From Ectothiorhodospira mobilis (GTDB lineage Bacteria > Pseudomonadota > Gammaproteobacteria > Ectothiorhodospirales > Ectothiorhodospiraceae): a stretch of DNA of 64,000 nucleotides. A program made the translations under genes and the position numbers. Where the stretch lies: positions 1 to 64,000 of the forward strand of contig NZ_NRSK01000003.1 in assembly GCF_016584115.1 (NCBI RefSeq), in the 5' to 3' direction. Positions 19,863-28,839 of the stretch are shown in pieces. The notes beneath the pieces were generated by a model. That model searched no databases. It was not told where the DNA came from and saw only the letters and a list, made by a program, of their open reading frames with translations. The number at the start of each line of letters is the position of its first letter. Position 1 is the stretch's first letter.

Positions 19863-20186
19863 TCAGAGCCGGATGTCCTGGCCCAGTTTGCGGCCCAGCA
19901 CCCGCTGCAGGACCGACACCAGTTCATCGCCGGAGCGCTCATCCAGCCACTGCCCCGCGTCGGCATCGAAGCGGAAGTGGGCCGGTCCTTCGGGGGAGGC
20001 AAGCCAGAGCTGACGCACCGCCTCCTGGCGGTTGAGGATGATCTGGCCGCCGTCGTCGAATTCCACGGTCAGCACCCCGTCCACCAGGTCCATGTCCAGG
20101 TCGGCCAGGGCGTCCACATTCCCCATGCGTTCCATGAGGTCCTCCAGGGTCTGTTCCGCCTGCAGGGCGAAGGAGGGTTGGGTCAT
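19863..20186 (-). CDS. cyaY: CyaY frataxin-like iron-sulfur cluster protein
   Basis: 107 residues, the standard CyaY size. It has the acidic N-terminal helix (QTLEDLMERMGNVDALADLD), the beta-sheet strands VLTVEFDDGGQIILNRQ, then RQLWLASPEGPAHFRF and the DERSGDELVSVL segment typical of frataxins. CyaY binds iron and modulates cysteine desulfurase IscS in Fe-S assembly. Confidence 0.9.
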   Translation of the reverse strand: MTQPSFALQAEQTLEDLMERMGNVDALADLDMDLVDGVLTVEFDDGGQIILNRQEAVRQLWLASPEGPAHFRFDADAGQWLDERSGDELVSVLQRVLGRKLGQDIRL

Positions 20187-20353
20187 GGGCTGCGATCCTC
20201 GAATGATGGTCCAATCCCGACGGTATCACTTCCCTCCGGGCTTTGGAATCGGCCTGCATGGCCGCTGCTGCGGTATCCCGGGCGGGATGGGGCTGCCCGT
20301 TGGTTGTCGGCCTGCATCCCCTCCACAGGGGGCATTGGGATGCCTTCCGGGGC

Positions 20354-20674
20354 TCATTCCATCTCCGGGTCCATATCCGCGCCGGGGACCCAGCCCAGCT
20401 CCCGGGCACGGGCGATGGCCGCGTCGTGGATGCGGGCATGGCGTTCCCGCAGTTCCGGGGGCAGATTCGCCACCCGCAGGCCATGCCGGTCCCAGGCGGC
20501 GGCCACCTGGTCGTGGAGTTGCTGCAGCTGCTGGCGGGTCCAGCCCTCGCAGGTCTCGTCCTCCGGCAGGATGCCGAAGACCCAGGCGTCCTTGATGAGG
20601 CCGCCGATGGGGGTCATGCCGCCGAAGCGGTCGTTGTGGATCCCCACATAGCCCTGTTGATCCCGCGCAGCCAT
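20354..20674 (-). CDS. Conserved hypothetical protein
   Basis: 106 residues, soluble, without a signal peptide. It starts MAARDQQGYVGIHNDRFGGM, with an AGGAGA ribosome site seven bases before the ATG. The C-terminal half is helical and Arg/Glu-rich. No domain was recognised. It lies upstream of cyaY on the same strand with a 167-base gap that holds nothing recognisable. Confidence 0.6.
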   Translation of the reverse strand: MAARDQQGYVGIHNDRFGGMTPIGGLIKDAWVFGILPEDETCEGWTRQQLQQLHDQVAAAWDRHGLRVANLPPELRERHARIHDAAIARARELGWVPGADMDPEME

Positions 20675-20785
20675 GGTGTCGTCTCCTGAAAAGGGGTGCG
20701 GACATGCTACCTTTGCCAGTCTAGGTGCGCCATCCCCGCCGCCGCGGGAGGCCCCGCGCCCATCTGACTTCGCCATGGCCCGAGC

Positions 20786-21394
20786 ATGACCGAACCACAC
20801 GCCCCTCAAGATGCCCGTCCCCTGCGCTTTTACTACCGGGTGGCCCTCAAGCTCCTGTCCCTGGCAGGGGTGGGGGCCCTGGCCCTGGTGATGCTCAGCG
20901 GCCTGCTGGGGAGCTGGTTCGGCGGCGAGGAGGGCAAGGCGGCGCCCGGCCGGACGGTGGACCTTGCGGATCTTTCCCCGGGGAAGATCCGCAAGGTGGC
21001 CTGGGACGGACGGCCCGTGTGGATCCTGCGCCGCACCCCGGCCATGGAGGCGGCGGATGCCGGTACCGCGGACCGGCTCTATGATCCGGCCTCCCGCCTG
21101 AGCCGTCAGCCCGATGCCTATCGCAATGCCCACCGCTCCGCCTCCCCCGAGTGGTTCGTCTTCATCGCCCTGGGCACGGATCTCAACTGCCCCCTGGACT
21201 ACGTGCCGCCCGGTTCCGGGGACGAAGGGGAGGGGGATGCCTGGGATGGGGGCTTTGTGGACCGGTGCCGGGGCTCGCGCTATGACTTCGCCGGACGCGT
21301 GCTCCAGGACCAGCCGGCACGCCGCAACCTGGAGGTGCCGCCCTACCGGCTCGTCTCCGATACCCGGCTGGTGCTGGGGGAGGCCCCCAGGTAG
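20786..21394 (+). CDS. Rieske-like membrane-anchored protein lacking the cluster histidines
   Basis: 202 residues with one N-terminal transmembrane helix (about 24-44). The C-terminal domain follows the Rieske subunit of cytochrome bc1: WFVFIALGTDLNCPL where a CTHLGC loop is expected, then CRGSRYDFAGRVL where CPCHGS-YDF is expected, and the usual closing NLEVPPYRL. Only Cys135 and Cys161 remain of the four ligands and both histidines are absent, so a normal Rieske [2Fe-2S] cluster is unlikely. It may be a paralogue that kept the fold for a structural or regulatory role. Its 3' end overlaps the convergent rsmJ by 52 bases. Confidence 0.6.
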   Translation: MTEPHAPQDARPLRFYYRVALKLLSLAGVGALALVMLSGLLGSWFGGEEGKAAPGRTVDLADLSPGKIRKVAWDGRPVWILRRTPAMEAADAGTADRLYDPASRLSRQPDAYRNAHRSASPEWFVFIALGTDLNCPLDYVPPGSGDEGEGDAWDGGFVDRCRGSRYDFAGRVLQDQPARRNLEVPPYRLVSDTRLVLGEAPR

Positions 21395-22116
21395 ACGTCG
21401 AAGCGGGTGCTGTTCCCGGGGACGGAGAAGTCGGGGGGCTGCTCCGCCAGGGGCTGGGCCCGGACCGGACGTTTCACCACCACCCGCTCCCGTGCCGCCG
21501 CCCGGGCGGCCTGCAGCAGATGGTCGGCGTCGGGATCGTCCCCCACCAAGGCGCGGAAGACCCGCATCTCCTTTTTCACCAGGGCCTGCTTGTCCCGATG
21601 GGGATACATGGGGTCCAGGCACACCACGCCGGCGGTGTGGGCCGCCAGCCCTGCCAGGGCATCCACCCGTTGCAGGGTCATGCGTGACGTCACCTCGGGG
21701 AGCTGCAGGGCGGCCCGGCGCAGGCCGTCCTGCAGCAGGGCGGCGATCACCGGGTGACGCTCCAGCAGGAGCACCCGGCAGCCCAGGGTGGCCAGGATGA
21801 AGGCATCCCGCCCCAGTCCCGCCGTGGCGTCCATGACCTGGGGGCGGTGTCCCCCCTTGAGCCCCGCGGCCCGGGCCAGGGGTTCCCGGCGGGGGCTGAC
21901 GTGGGAGCCGCGGTAGCCCAGCCGGCCCCCGGTGAAATCCACGTACACCGGCCCCGGTGCCCCGGGTCCCGCCTGGCGCAGTTCCAGGCGTTCCTCGGTG
22001 CAGGCCAGGTACAGCCCTTGCGCTGGCGGGGCGGAGGTCATGGCCAGCCCCAGGGTGTCGGCTAGGCGCTGCGCCTCGGTCCCGCGTGCCGGCGCCTCAC
22101 ATACCAGGTGTTCCAT
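21343..22116 (-). CDS. rsmJ: 16S rRNA (guanine1516-N2)-methyltransferase
   Basis: 257 residues with SAM-binding motif MDATAGLGRDAFILA, the acidic loop LLLERHPVIAALL and the catalytic CLDPMYPHR characteristic of RsmJ (YhiQ). It modifies G1516 of 16S rRNA. The C-terminus overlaps the convergent Rieske-like gene by 52 bases. slyX is the next gene upstream on the same strand with an 11-base gap. Confidence 0.9.
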   Translation of the reverse strand: MEHLVCEAPARGTEAQRLADTLGLAMTSAPPAQGLYLACTEERLELRQAGPGAPGPVYVDFTGGRLGYRGSHVSPRREPLARAAGLKGGHRPQVMDATAGLGRDAFILATLGCRVLLLERHPVIAALLQDGLRRAALQLPEVTSRMTLQRVDALAGLAAHTAGVVCLDPMYPHRDKQALVKKEMRVFRALVGDDPDADHLLQAARAAARERVVVKRPVRAQPLAEQPPDFSVPGNSTRFDVYLGASPSTSRVSETSR

Positions 22117-22127
22117 GCCCGGCCCTT

Positions 22128-22346
22128 TTAGTAATGGGGTGGAGGCGGTTCGGGGGACGGGTCCTGGGGCGGACCCGCGGCCATGACCTCCGCCAGGCGC
22201 TGGCGCAGGGTCTCCATCTGGGTGCGCAGGGATTCCAGTTCCCGCTGCTGGCGGTTCACCGTATCGTTCAGGGCCTGGATGTGGTCCTCCTGGTGGGCCA
22301 GGCGGAATTCCAGTTCACAGAGGCGTTCTTCGGGGCTTGGGGACAT
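22128..22346 (-). CDS. slyX: SlyX family protein
   Basis: 72 residues: a coiled coil (ELEFRLAHQEDHIQALNDTV, then QQRELESLRTQMETLRQRL) and a Pro-rich tail ending PPPPHY, the hallmark ending of SlyX. Function is unknown. It is packed between rsmJ and the hydroxyacid dehydrogenase with gaps of 11 and 6 bases. Confidence 0.9.
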   Translation of the reverse strand: MSPSPEERLCELEFRLAHQEDHIQALNDTVNRQQRELESLRTQMETLRQRLAEVMAAGPPQDPSPEPPPPHY

Positions 22347-22352
22347 GGTCGT

Positions 22353-23321
22353 TCAGGGGTTCACCTGGTTGCGGGGGCGGCCCTCCCGGAAGGCACGGAT
22401 ATTGTCTGCCAGCCCGGCCACCATGCGTTGACGCGATTCCACCGCCGCCCAGGCCACATGGGGGGTGACGATGAGGTTGGGGATGTCCCCGGCCAGCAGG
22501 GGATGATCCGCCGGCGGGGGCTCCGGCTCCAGCACGTCGATGCCCGCGCCCCCGAGGGTGCCCTGGCGGAGGGCGTGGGCCAGGGCCTCGGCGTCCACAA
22601 TGCCGCCCCGGGCGGTGTTGATGAGCAGGGCGTCGGCTGGCATGGCGGCCAGGCGCCGGGTGTCCATGAGACCGCGGGTCTGGGGGGTGAGGGGGCAGTG
22701 CAGGCTCACCACGTCGCTGCTGGCCAGCAGGGTGTCCAGCGGCACCCGCTCCGGGTCCGGCGGCCCGCCGGCCAGGCTCCGGGCCACCACCACCTCCATG
22801 CCGAAGGCCCGGGCGGCCTGGGCCGTGGCCCGGCCCAGCACGCCATGGCCGATGATCCCCAGGCGCCGGCCCGCCAGTTCGCGGATGGGGTGATCCAGCA
22901 GGCAGAACTGGCGGCTGCGGGACCAGGCCCCGGCACGCACGTCGGCATCGTAGCGGGGCAGTTGCACCGTCAGGGCCAGGATCAGGGCGAAGACATGCTG
23001 CACCACCGAGGCGGTGGCGTAGTCGCGCACGTTGCACACCGGGATACCCAGGCGACGGGCCGCCTCCAGATCCACGTTGTTGGTGCCCGTGGCGGCCACA
23101 CAGATCAGACGCAGGTCCGGGGCCGAGGCCAGGGTATCGGCATCCAGCACCACCTTGTTGGTCACCACCACCTGCGCCCCGGACAGGCGCCCGGCCACGT
23201 CCTCCGGCGGGGTATGGGCGTGGAAGGTCCATTCCCCCAGGGCTTCGTGCAACGGCCCCAGGTCCAGGTCGCCGCGATCCAGGGTCTCCAGATCGAGGAA
23301 GACACCGCGTTCAAGCTGCAT
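22353..23321 (-). CDS. D-2-hydroxyacid dehydrogenase (glycerate dehydrogenase-like)
   Basis: 322 residues with the NAD-binding loop GIIGHGVLGRATAQ, the substrate Arg in LLINTARGGIVD and the catalytic His in VTPHVAWAA. It interconverts a 2-oxoacid and a D-2-hydroxyacid, probably hydroxypyruvate and glycerate as in HprA, but substrate is not certain. Start taken at ATG 23321 (MQLERGVFLDLETLDRGD), where family similarity begins, rather than 12 codons upstream. Confidence 0.88.
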   Translation of the reverse strand: MQLERGVFLDLETLDRGDLDLGPLHEALGEWTFHAHTPPEDVAGRLSGAQVVVTNKVVLDADTLASAPDLRLICVAATGTNNVDLEAARRLGIPVCNVRDYATASVVQHVFALILALTVQLPRYDADVRAGAWSRSRQFCLLDHPIRELAGRRLGIIGHGVLGRATAQAARAFGMEVVVARSLAGGPPDPERVPLDTLLASSDVVSLHCPLTPQTRGLMDTRRLAAMPADALLINTARGGIVDAEALAHALRQGTLGGAGIDVLEPEPPPADHPLLAGDIPNLIVTPHVAWAAVESRQRMVAGLADNIRAFREGRPRNQVNP

Positions 23322-23365
23322 GGAAGGTCCTTGCGAGGGCAAAGGGAAGGGAGGCATGGGGAACC

Positions 23366-23396
23366 GGGCCCCGGCCAGCCGGGGCCCGGTGGGGGC
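23366..23396 (-). terminator. GC-rich hairpin after the BI-1 gene
   Basis: ACCGGGCCCCGG and CCGGGGCCCGGT-type arms meet around a CAGC loop directly after the yccA-like stop on the minus strand. The stem is very stable but lacks a T run. It probably marks the end of the upstream transcript. Confidence 0.45.
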
Positions 23397-23403
23397 GATG
23401 GCT

Positions 23404-24081
23404 TCAGTTGTCGCCGCTGAGCAGGGCGAAGAGGTTCATCAGGTGCATGAAGAGCACATAGATGTTGGCGAACAGGGAGACGGTCATCACCACGTAGTTG
23501 GTCTCGCCATCATGCACCATGCGGCTGGTGTCCCAGAGGATGGCGGCGGAGATGAGCAGTACCACCGCCGAGGAGATGGCCAGGGACAACGCCGGCAGGG
23601 CCAGGAAGATATTGGCAATGATGGCCGCCAGGGCCACGAGCAGCCCCACGAACACGAAGCCGCCCAGGAAGCTGAAGTCCTTGCGGGTCACCAGGGCGTA
23701 GGCGGAGAGACCCACGAACACCACCGCCGTGGAGGCCAGGGCGCCGCCGACGATGGCCGGTCCGTTGGGCAGGGCCAGGTAGAGGCCGACGATGGGGCCG
23801 AGGATGTAGCCCATGATGCCGGTGAAGGCGAAGGTCAGCGGCAGGGCCCAGACACTGTTGCGCAGGGCCTGGATGCCAAAGGGCATGCCGATGAACACGG
23901 CCAGCATCACCAGCCAGTGTACCGGCTGGGCCCCCACGGCCAGGGCCACGAAGGCCATGGCGGCGCTGAAGGCCAGGGTCATGGACAGCAGCAGGTAGGT
24001 GTTGCGGATGACCTTGTTGGTGGCCAGGACGCCTGTCCCGGCCTGGGGGGTGGCCACGCTGCGCACGCGTTCAGTCGCCAT
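23404..24081 (-). CDS. yccA: Bax inhibitor-1/YccA family membrane protein
   Basis: 225 residues with seven hydrophobic segments. TNKVIRNTYLLLSMTLAFSA is the typical BI-1 start, and ALTFAFTGIMGYILGPIVGL and a C-terminal run ending in short LFALLSGDN complete the family pattern. E. coli YccA binds and restrains the FtsH protease; other family members are pH-sensitive calcium channels. It is divergent from tRNA-Ser. Confidence 0.9.
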   Translation of the reverse strand: MATERVRSVATPQAGTGVLATNKVIRNTYLLLSMTLAFSAAMAFVALAVGAQPVHWLVMLAVFIGMPFGIQALRNSVWALPLTFAFTGIMGYILGPIVGLYLALPNGPAIVGGALASTAVVFVGLSAYALVTRKDFSFLGGFVFVGLLVALAAIIANIFLALPALSLAISSAVVLLISAAILWDTSRMVHDGETNYVVMTVSLFANIYVLFMHLMNLFALLSGDN

Positions 24082-24282
24082 GTGGGAATTCCTCCGGTGG
24101 TTGCATGAAACGTCATCGGCGCCCCTGGGGCGCCCTTCGGGGCCTGGTGCCCCGTGCCGGGGCTAAGGTACTCGAAATCATTGCGTCCGGGCAAAGACTG
24201 CCCCGGGTCCCCGCCCCGAGGTTGTGGGGGCGCGGGCGCCCCCGGTAGACTATGAGACCCTAAGCAGTACCCCCGCGTTCAC

Positions 24283-24370
24283 GGAAGGGTGGCAGAGCGG
24301 TTGAATGCACCGGTCTTGAAAACCGGCGATGGGCGACCATCCGTGGGTTCGAATCCCACCCCTTCCGCCA
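24283..24370 (+). tRNA. tRNA-Ser (anticodon TGA)
   Basis: 88 nt with encoded CCA. Acceptor arms GGAAGGG and CCCTTCC pair, followed by discriminator G and CCA. The anticodon loop is CTTGAAA (anticodon TGA, reading UCA). A long variable arm (GCGATGGGCGACCATC region) identifies it as class II. The T loop is GGTTCGAATCC. Confidence 0.96.
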
Positions 24371-24590
24371 TCTCGAAAAAATCCAGTATCTGAAGCGGCC
24401 GCCTGGCTGCGGAGGCTTCCGGTTCTCCGGACCCCCGAAGGTGCCTTTGCGCCCCTCGGAGCGATCCCTCTCGTATATCCTCCCTGGTATGGATGGCCGG
24501 TGGCCGCAGCATTCCGATGCCCTGCGGAGCCCGTCCCTATCTGCGGGGCGGGGCATCGATCTCCCTGTCCACACGGAGGAATCTCCCCTC

Positions 24591-26159
24591 ATGAAAATGA
24601 AAAACTGGACTTATGCCCGCAACGGGAACCGGATCCTGGATCTGAATCCCGTGGTGTTCGTGGCCTCGGCGGTGATCATCCTGGGCTTTGTGGCCGCCAG
24701 CTTCATCTGGCTGGATGTGATGGCCGAGGCCTTCAATGCCACCCAGGCCTGGATCGCCAACACCACCGGCTGGTTCTTCGTGCTGGCCATCAACCTGATC
24801 CTGTTCTACGTGATCTATCTGGGGTTATCCCGCTATGGCCGGTTGCGGCTGGGGGGCGAGGAGGCCCGGCCCGAGTTCTCCCTGCTGGGGTGGTTCTCCA
24901 TGCTGTTTTCCGCCGGCATGGGGATCGGGCTGCTGTTCTACGCCGTGGCCGAGCCCATGTATCACCTGCTGACGCCGCCCCACGGGGCCGAGGCGGGTTC
25001 GCTCATGGCCTATAAGGACGCCATGCGCACCACCTTTCTGCACTGGGGTCTGCACCCCTGGGGGGTCTATGCCCTGGTGGGGCTGGCCCTGGCCTTCTTC
25101 GCCTTCAATCTGAAGCAGCCCCTTTCCGTGCGCTCCATCTTCTATCCGGTGCTGGGGGATCGCATCTACGGGCCCTGGGGGCATTTCATCGACATCATCG
25201 CCACGGTGGCGACCCTGTTCGGCGTGGCCACGTCCCTGGGGCTGGGGGTGAGCCAGGTGAACGGGGGACTGAACCACCTCTTTGGCATCCCTGAGAATCC
25301 CCTGGTCCAGGTGGTGCTCATCGTGCTGATCACCGCCATGGCCACGGCCTCGGTGGTGGCGGGGCTGAACCACGGTATTCGCCGGCTCTCGGAGATCAAC
25401 ATGGTCGGCGCGGCCCTGCTGCTGTTGATGGTCCTTTTGGTGGGGCCGACCCTGTTCATCCTCAACGGCTTTGTGGAGAACGTGGGGCTGTATCTCAACG
25501 ACTTCTTCTACCTGGCCTTCTGGAACGAGACCTACTCGGCCGGGGACTGGCAGAACGCCTGGACGGTGTTCTACTGGGGCTGGTGGATCGCCTGGTCCCC
25601 CTTCGTGGGCATGTTCATCGCCCGGGTCTCCCGCGGCCGCACCATCCGCCAGTTCGTGGCGGGGGTGCTGCTGGTGCCCACCCTGGCCACCTTTGTCTGG
25701 CTCTCCATCTTCGGGGACGCTGCCATGTACTTCGAACTGTTCAAGGACGGCGGCATCGCCCAGGCGGTGCAGGAGAATCTGACCACCTCCCTGTTCGTTT
25801 TCCTGGAGACCCTGCCCGCCACCACCTTTACCGGCGGCATCGTGACGGTGCTGGCCACCATTTCCGGGGTGCTGGCCACCCTGATCATCGTGACCTTCTT
25901 TGTCACCTCGTCGGACTCCGGTTCCCTGGTGATCGACATGATCACCGCCGGGGGTAAGGCGGATCCGCCGGTGGCCCAGCGGGTGTTCTGGGCGGTGACC
26001 GAAGGGGTGGTGGCTGCGGCGCTGCTGGTGGCCGGCGGCCTTTCGGCCCTGCAGACGGCGGCCATCGCCACGGGTCTGCCCTTCGCCATCCTGCTGGTCT
26101 TTCTCATCTGGAGCCTGCAGCGGGGGCTGTCCCGCTATCAGGCCAACGGCAGGGTCTGA
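24591..26159 (+). CDS. BCCT-family betaine/choline-type transporter
   Basis: 522 residues with about twelve transmembrane helices. The family signature is present (TVFYWGWWIAWSPFVGMFIA then RVSRGRTIRQF), as is the glycine-rich FSAGMGIGLLF of helix 3. BCCT carriers import glycine betaine, choline, ectoine or carnitine with Na+ or H+. The short termini argue against the long regulated C-tail of BetP/BetT types. It fits with the osmolyte gene at 2137. Start at ATG 24591 preceded by GGAGG; the upstream open frame overlaps the tRNA flank and is not coding. Confidence 0.92.
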   Translation: MKMKNWTYARNGNRILDLNPVVFVASAVIILGFVAASFIWLDVMAEAFNATQAWIANTTGWFFVLAINLILFYVIYLGLSRYGRLRLGGEEARPEFSLLGWFSMLFSAGMGIGLLFYAVAEPMYHLLTPPHGAEAGSLMAYKDAMRTTFLHWGLHPWGVYALVGLALAFFAFNLKQPLSVRSIFYPVLGDRIYGPWGHFIDIIATVATLFGVATSLGLGVSQVNGGLNHLFGIPENPLVQVVLIVLITAMATASVVAGLNHGIRRLSEINMVGAALLLLMVLLVGPTLFILNGFVENVGLYLNDFFYLAFWNETYSAGDWQNAWTVFYWGWWIAWSPFVGMFIARVSRGRTIRQFVAGVLLVPTLATFVWLSIFGDAAMYFELFKDGGIAQAVQENLTTSLFVFLETLPATTFTGGIVTVLATISGVLATLIIVTFFVTSSDSGSLVIDMITAGGKADPPVAQRVFWAVTEGVVAAALLVAGGLSALQTAAIATGLPFAILLVFLIWSLQRGLSRYQANGRV

Positions 26160-26169
26160 TCCGGCCGGG

Positions 26170-26191
26170 CCCGGCATCTACGGATGCCGGG
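26170..26191 (+). terminator. Hairpin after the BCCT transporter gene
   Basis: CCCGGCATC (26170-26178), loop TACG, GATGCCGGG (26183-26191): a perfect 9-bp stem closed by a stable cUACGg tetraloop, ten bases after the stop. No T run follows. Confidence 0.55.
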
Positions 26192-26384
26192 TCCGATTCC
26201 CCAAGAAAATGGGGTCTGTCCCCTTTTCCCCTTTTCCCACTCTTATCCCGTTTCCAGCGCTTTCTCAGGCCAGTTCATCCTGGTGGTCCATCCCAGGGGT
26301 TCACCATCCTGTCATGAACAGGCGTTAGGTTTCCGGTCTTCGTTCTCTGCGGCTCCCCCGCACTGCCTTCCAGGACCGGATGTC

Positions 26385-28727
26385 ATGAAGATCCTTACAC
26401 GCCTCATGATCGGTGCCACCGTGCTCACCGGGCTGGCCGTGCTCCTCTCGGCCGGGGTCACCGGCCTGCTTGCGCAGCGGGGGGCCTCCCAGGTGATCGA
26501 GCACGGCATCCAGCAGCAGTTCGGTGCCGTGGCCAGCGGGCGCCGGGCCCGGCTGGAGGATGAGATGGCCGATATCCGCCATCTGCTGGAGACCCTGGCC
26601 CACGGCCGCATGGTCCAGGACGCCGTCTGGGGTTTCAAAGAGCCCTATGTCTCCTATCGCTACGAGGTGGCATCCGAACCCACGCAGACCCTGCGCGGGC
26701 AGATGGCATCCTGGTACCGGGAGACCTACGCCCCCCTGTACCGGGAGCGGACCCACGGTGAGGAACTGGACCCGCGTCCCTGGGTGGAGGCCATGTCCCA
26801 TGAGGCCCTGTTGCTGCAGCGGTACTACATGGCCGATAACCCTCATCCCCCATCACAGCTGGAGGCCCTGGTGGACCGCGGGGATGCCACCATCTATGGG
26901 CAGCAGCACCGCCGCTATCACGCCAGCTTCCGGGATACGGCGCAGCGCTGGGGATTCAATGATCTGATGCTGGTGGATGCCGCCTCCGGGGCGGTGATCT
27001 ACACCGTGGACAAGGGGCCGGTGTTCGGTACCTCCCTGCGCAACGGGCCCTTCGCCGATACCCATCTGGGGCGCCTGGTGGCCCGTATGGCCGGGGACCG
27101 GGAGGCGGACCGTTTCCGCATGAGCGGCTTCCGGGCCTTCCCGGGGCGCTTTGGCCGGCAGGTGGTGTTCATGGCCGTGCCGGTGTTCCATGCCGCCTAC
27201 AGCCCAAAGCGGGCCGTGGGGATCCTGATCGCGGAGATCCCGGCAAGTCGCTTCACCGACCTCATGACCGATGGCGGCGCCTGGCGCCAGGCCGGGCTGG
27301 GGGAGACCGGCGAGGCCTATCTTGTGGACGGGGAGGGCCGCATGGTGACCGAACCCCGGCCCATGCTGGAACAGGGGACGGATTTCCTGCAGCGGCTGCG
27401 GTCGGCGGGGCGCGGCGGTCCCTGGCTGGCCTTGGCAGAACGCCGGGGCAGGGTGAGCGGCCATTTACGCCTGGACAACACCGCCGTGCAGGCGGCGCTG
27501 TCCGGGGACTCCGGCATGGGGGTGGGGGAGGACTATCTGGGACGCAGCATGTATATGGCCTGGGCGCCGGTGGATCTGGGCGGGCACCGGATGGCCCTCA
27601 TCACCCAGCAGGCCCCGGAGGAAATCCGGGCGCCCCTGCAGCACATGCGCCGTGACGTGGCCCTGGGGGCCCTGCTGGCGGTGGCGCTGCTCTCCCTTGC
27701 CGCGGCGCTGGCCTCCTATGGATTTGCCCGCATGATCAGCCGTCCCCTGCAGGACCTGGCCCGGGCGATCACCGATGCGGCGTCCTCCCGCGACCTGGGC
27801 CGGCGGTTCTCCACGGGGCGGCGCGATGAGATCGGCAGGATCGCCGAGGCCCTGGATGGTTTCTTCGCGGAACTGGAGACGATCATCCGCGAGATGGTGC
27901 GTCTTTCCGGGCGCGCCGCGGACGCGGCGGAGGGCAATGCCGGTACCGCCCGGGGGTGTCTCGATTCGGTTCACGGCCAGCACGAGGCCCTGGATGTCAT
28001 CAATCGCGAGTCCGATGCCCTGGAGACCGCCACCCGGCGTATCGTGGAACGCATGGACCGGGCCTCGGAATCGGCCCGCAGCGCCGCGGAGCGCGCCGCC
28101 GAGGGCCGCCGCCAGGTGGATGACGTGGCCCGTCTCATGGACCGCCTGGCACAACAGGTGAGCGAATCCGGAAGCCGCCTGCATGAGCTGCAACAGGCGG
28201 TGGGGGATATCGATTCCGTCCTGGGCACCATCCAGAAGGTGGCGGACCAGACCAATCTCCTGGCCCTGAATGCCGCCATCGAGGCGGCCCGGGCCGGATC
28301 CCAGGGACGGGGCTTTGCCGTGGTGGCCGAGCAGGTGCGGTCCCTGGCGGGGGAAACCCACAAGGCCACGACGCGCATCCACGGCATGGTGGAACGGCTC
28401 AATACCAATATGACCGAGGTGGTGGAGGCCATGGAACTGGAACGGGGCACCGCCGAGCAGTGTGTCTCCCGCACCGGCGAGGCGGTGGGGGCCCTGGGGG
28501 CCATCAGCGAGGTGGTGGAGACCATCCAGGGCATCACCGGGGAGGTGGCCGGGGAGACGGAGACCCAGATGGGCAATACCGAGAGTATGCGTCACAAGCT
28601 GGATCAGCTGGTGGAGGAGGCCAATCAGACGGAGCAGGCCATGGGTCGGCTGGCCGGGGCCGCCGATGAGCAGAAGGACATGGCCGCCGAGCTGGCACGG
28701 CACACGGGCCAGTTCCGGGTGCAGTGA
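26385..28727 (+). CDS. Methyl-accepting chemotaxis protein with large periplasmic sensor
   Basis: 780 residues. Transmembrane helix 1 at about 5-30, a periplasmic sensor of nearly 400 residues (double-Cache-like layout by size), helix 2 at about 425-447, a HAMP segment (SRPLQDLARAITDA to DEIGRIAEALDGFF) and a cytosolic signalling domain. The hairpin tip reads [20 protein letters not shown], then [15 protein letters not shown], the CheA/CheW-binding signature. Start at ATG 26385 (MKILTRLMIGATVLTG), the natural start of the first helix. Ligand unknown. Confidence 0.92.
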   Translation: MKILTRLMIGATVLTGLAVLLSAGVTGLLAQRGASQVIEHGIQQQFGAVASGRRARLEDEMADIRHLLETLAHGRMVQDAVWGFKEPYVSYRYEVASEPTQTLRGQMASWYRETYAPLYRERTHGEELDPRPWVEAMSHEALLLQRYYMADNPHPPSQLEALVDRGDATIYGQQHRRYHASFRDTAQRWGFNDLMLVDAASGAVIYTVDKGPVFGTSLRNGPFADTHLGRLVARMAGDREADRFRMSGFRAFPGRFGRQVVFMAVPVFHAAYSPKRAVGILIAEIPASRFTDLMTDGGAWRQAGLGETGEAYLVDGEGRMVTEPRPMLEQGTDFLQRLRSAGRGGPWLALAERRGRVSGHLRLDNTAVQAALSGDSGMGVGEDYLGRSMYMAWAPVDLGGHRMALITQQAPEEIRAPLQHMRRDVALGALLAVALLSLAAALASYGFARMISRPLQDLARAITDAASSRDLGRRFSTGRRDEIGRIAEALDGFFAELETIIREMVRLSGRAADAAEGNAGTARGCLDSVHGQHEALDVINRESDALETATRRIVERMDRASESARSAAERAAEGRRQVDDVARLMDRLAQQVSESGSRLHELQQAVGDIDSVLGTIQKVADQTNLLALNAAIEAARAGSQGRGFAVVAEQVRSLAGETHKATTRIHGMVERLNTNMTEVVEAMELERGTAEQCVSRTGEAVGALGAISEVVETIQGITGEVAGETETQMGNTESMRHKLDQLVEEANQTEQAMGRLAGAADEQKDMAAELARHTGQFRVQ

Positions 28728-28839
28728 TGCATACCCGCGGTTACGGGGATGCGGGGAAAGCGGCCCCGGGAATCAAGGCTTTCCATGCCTTCGGGGGCTG
28801 ATACACTGAGGCGGTCCCCAATGCTGGAAGAGACGTGCC

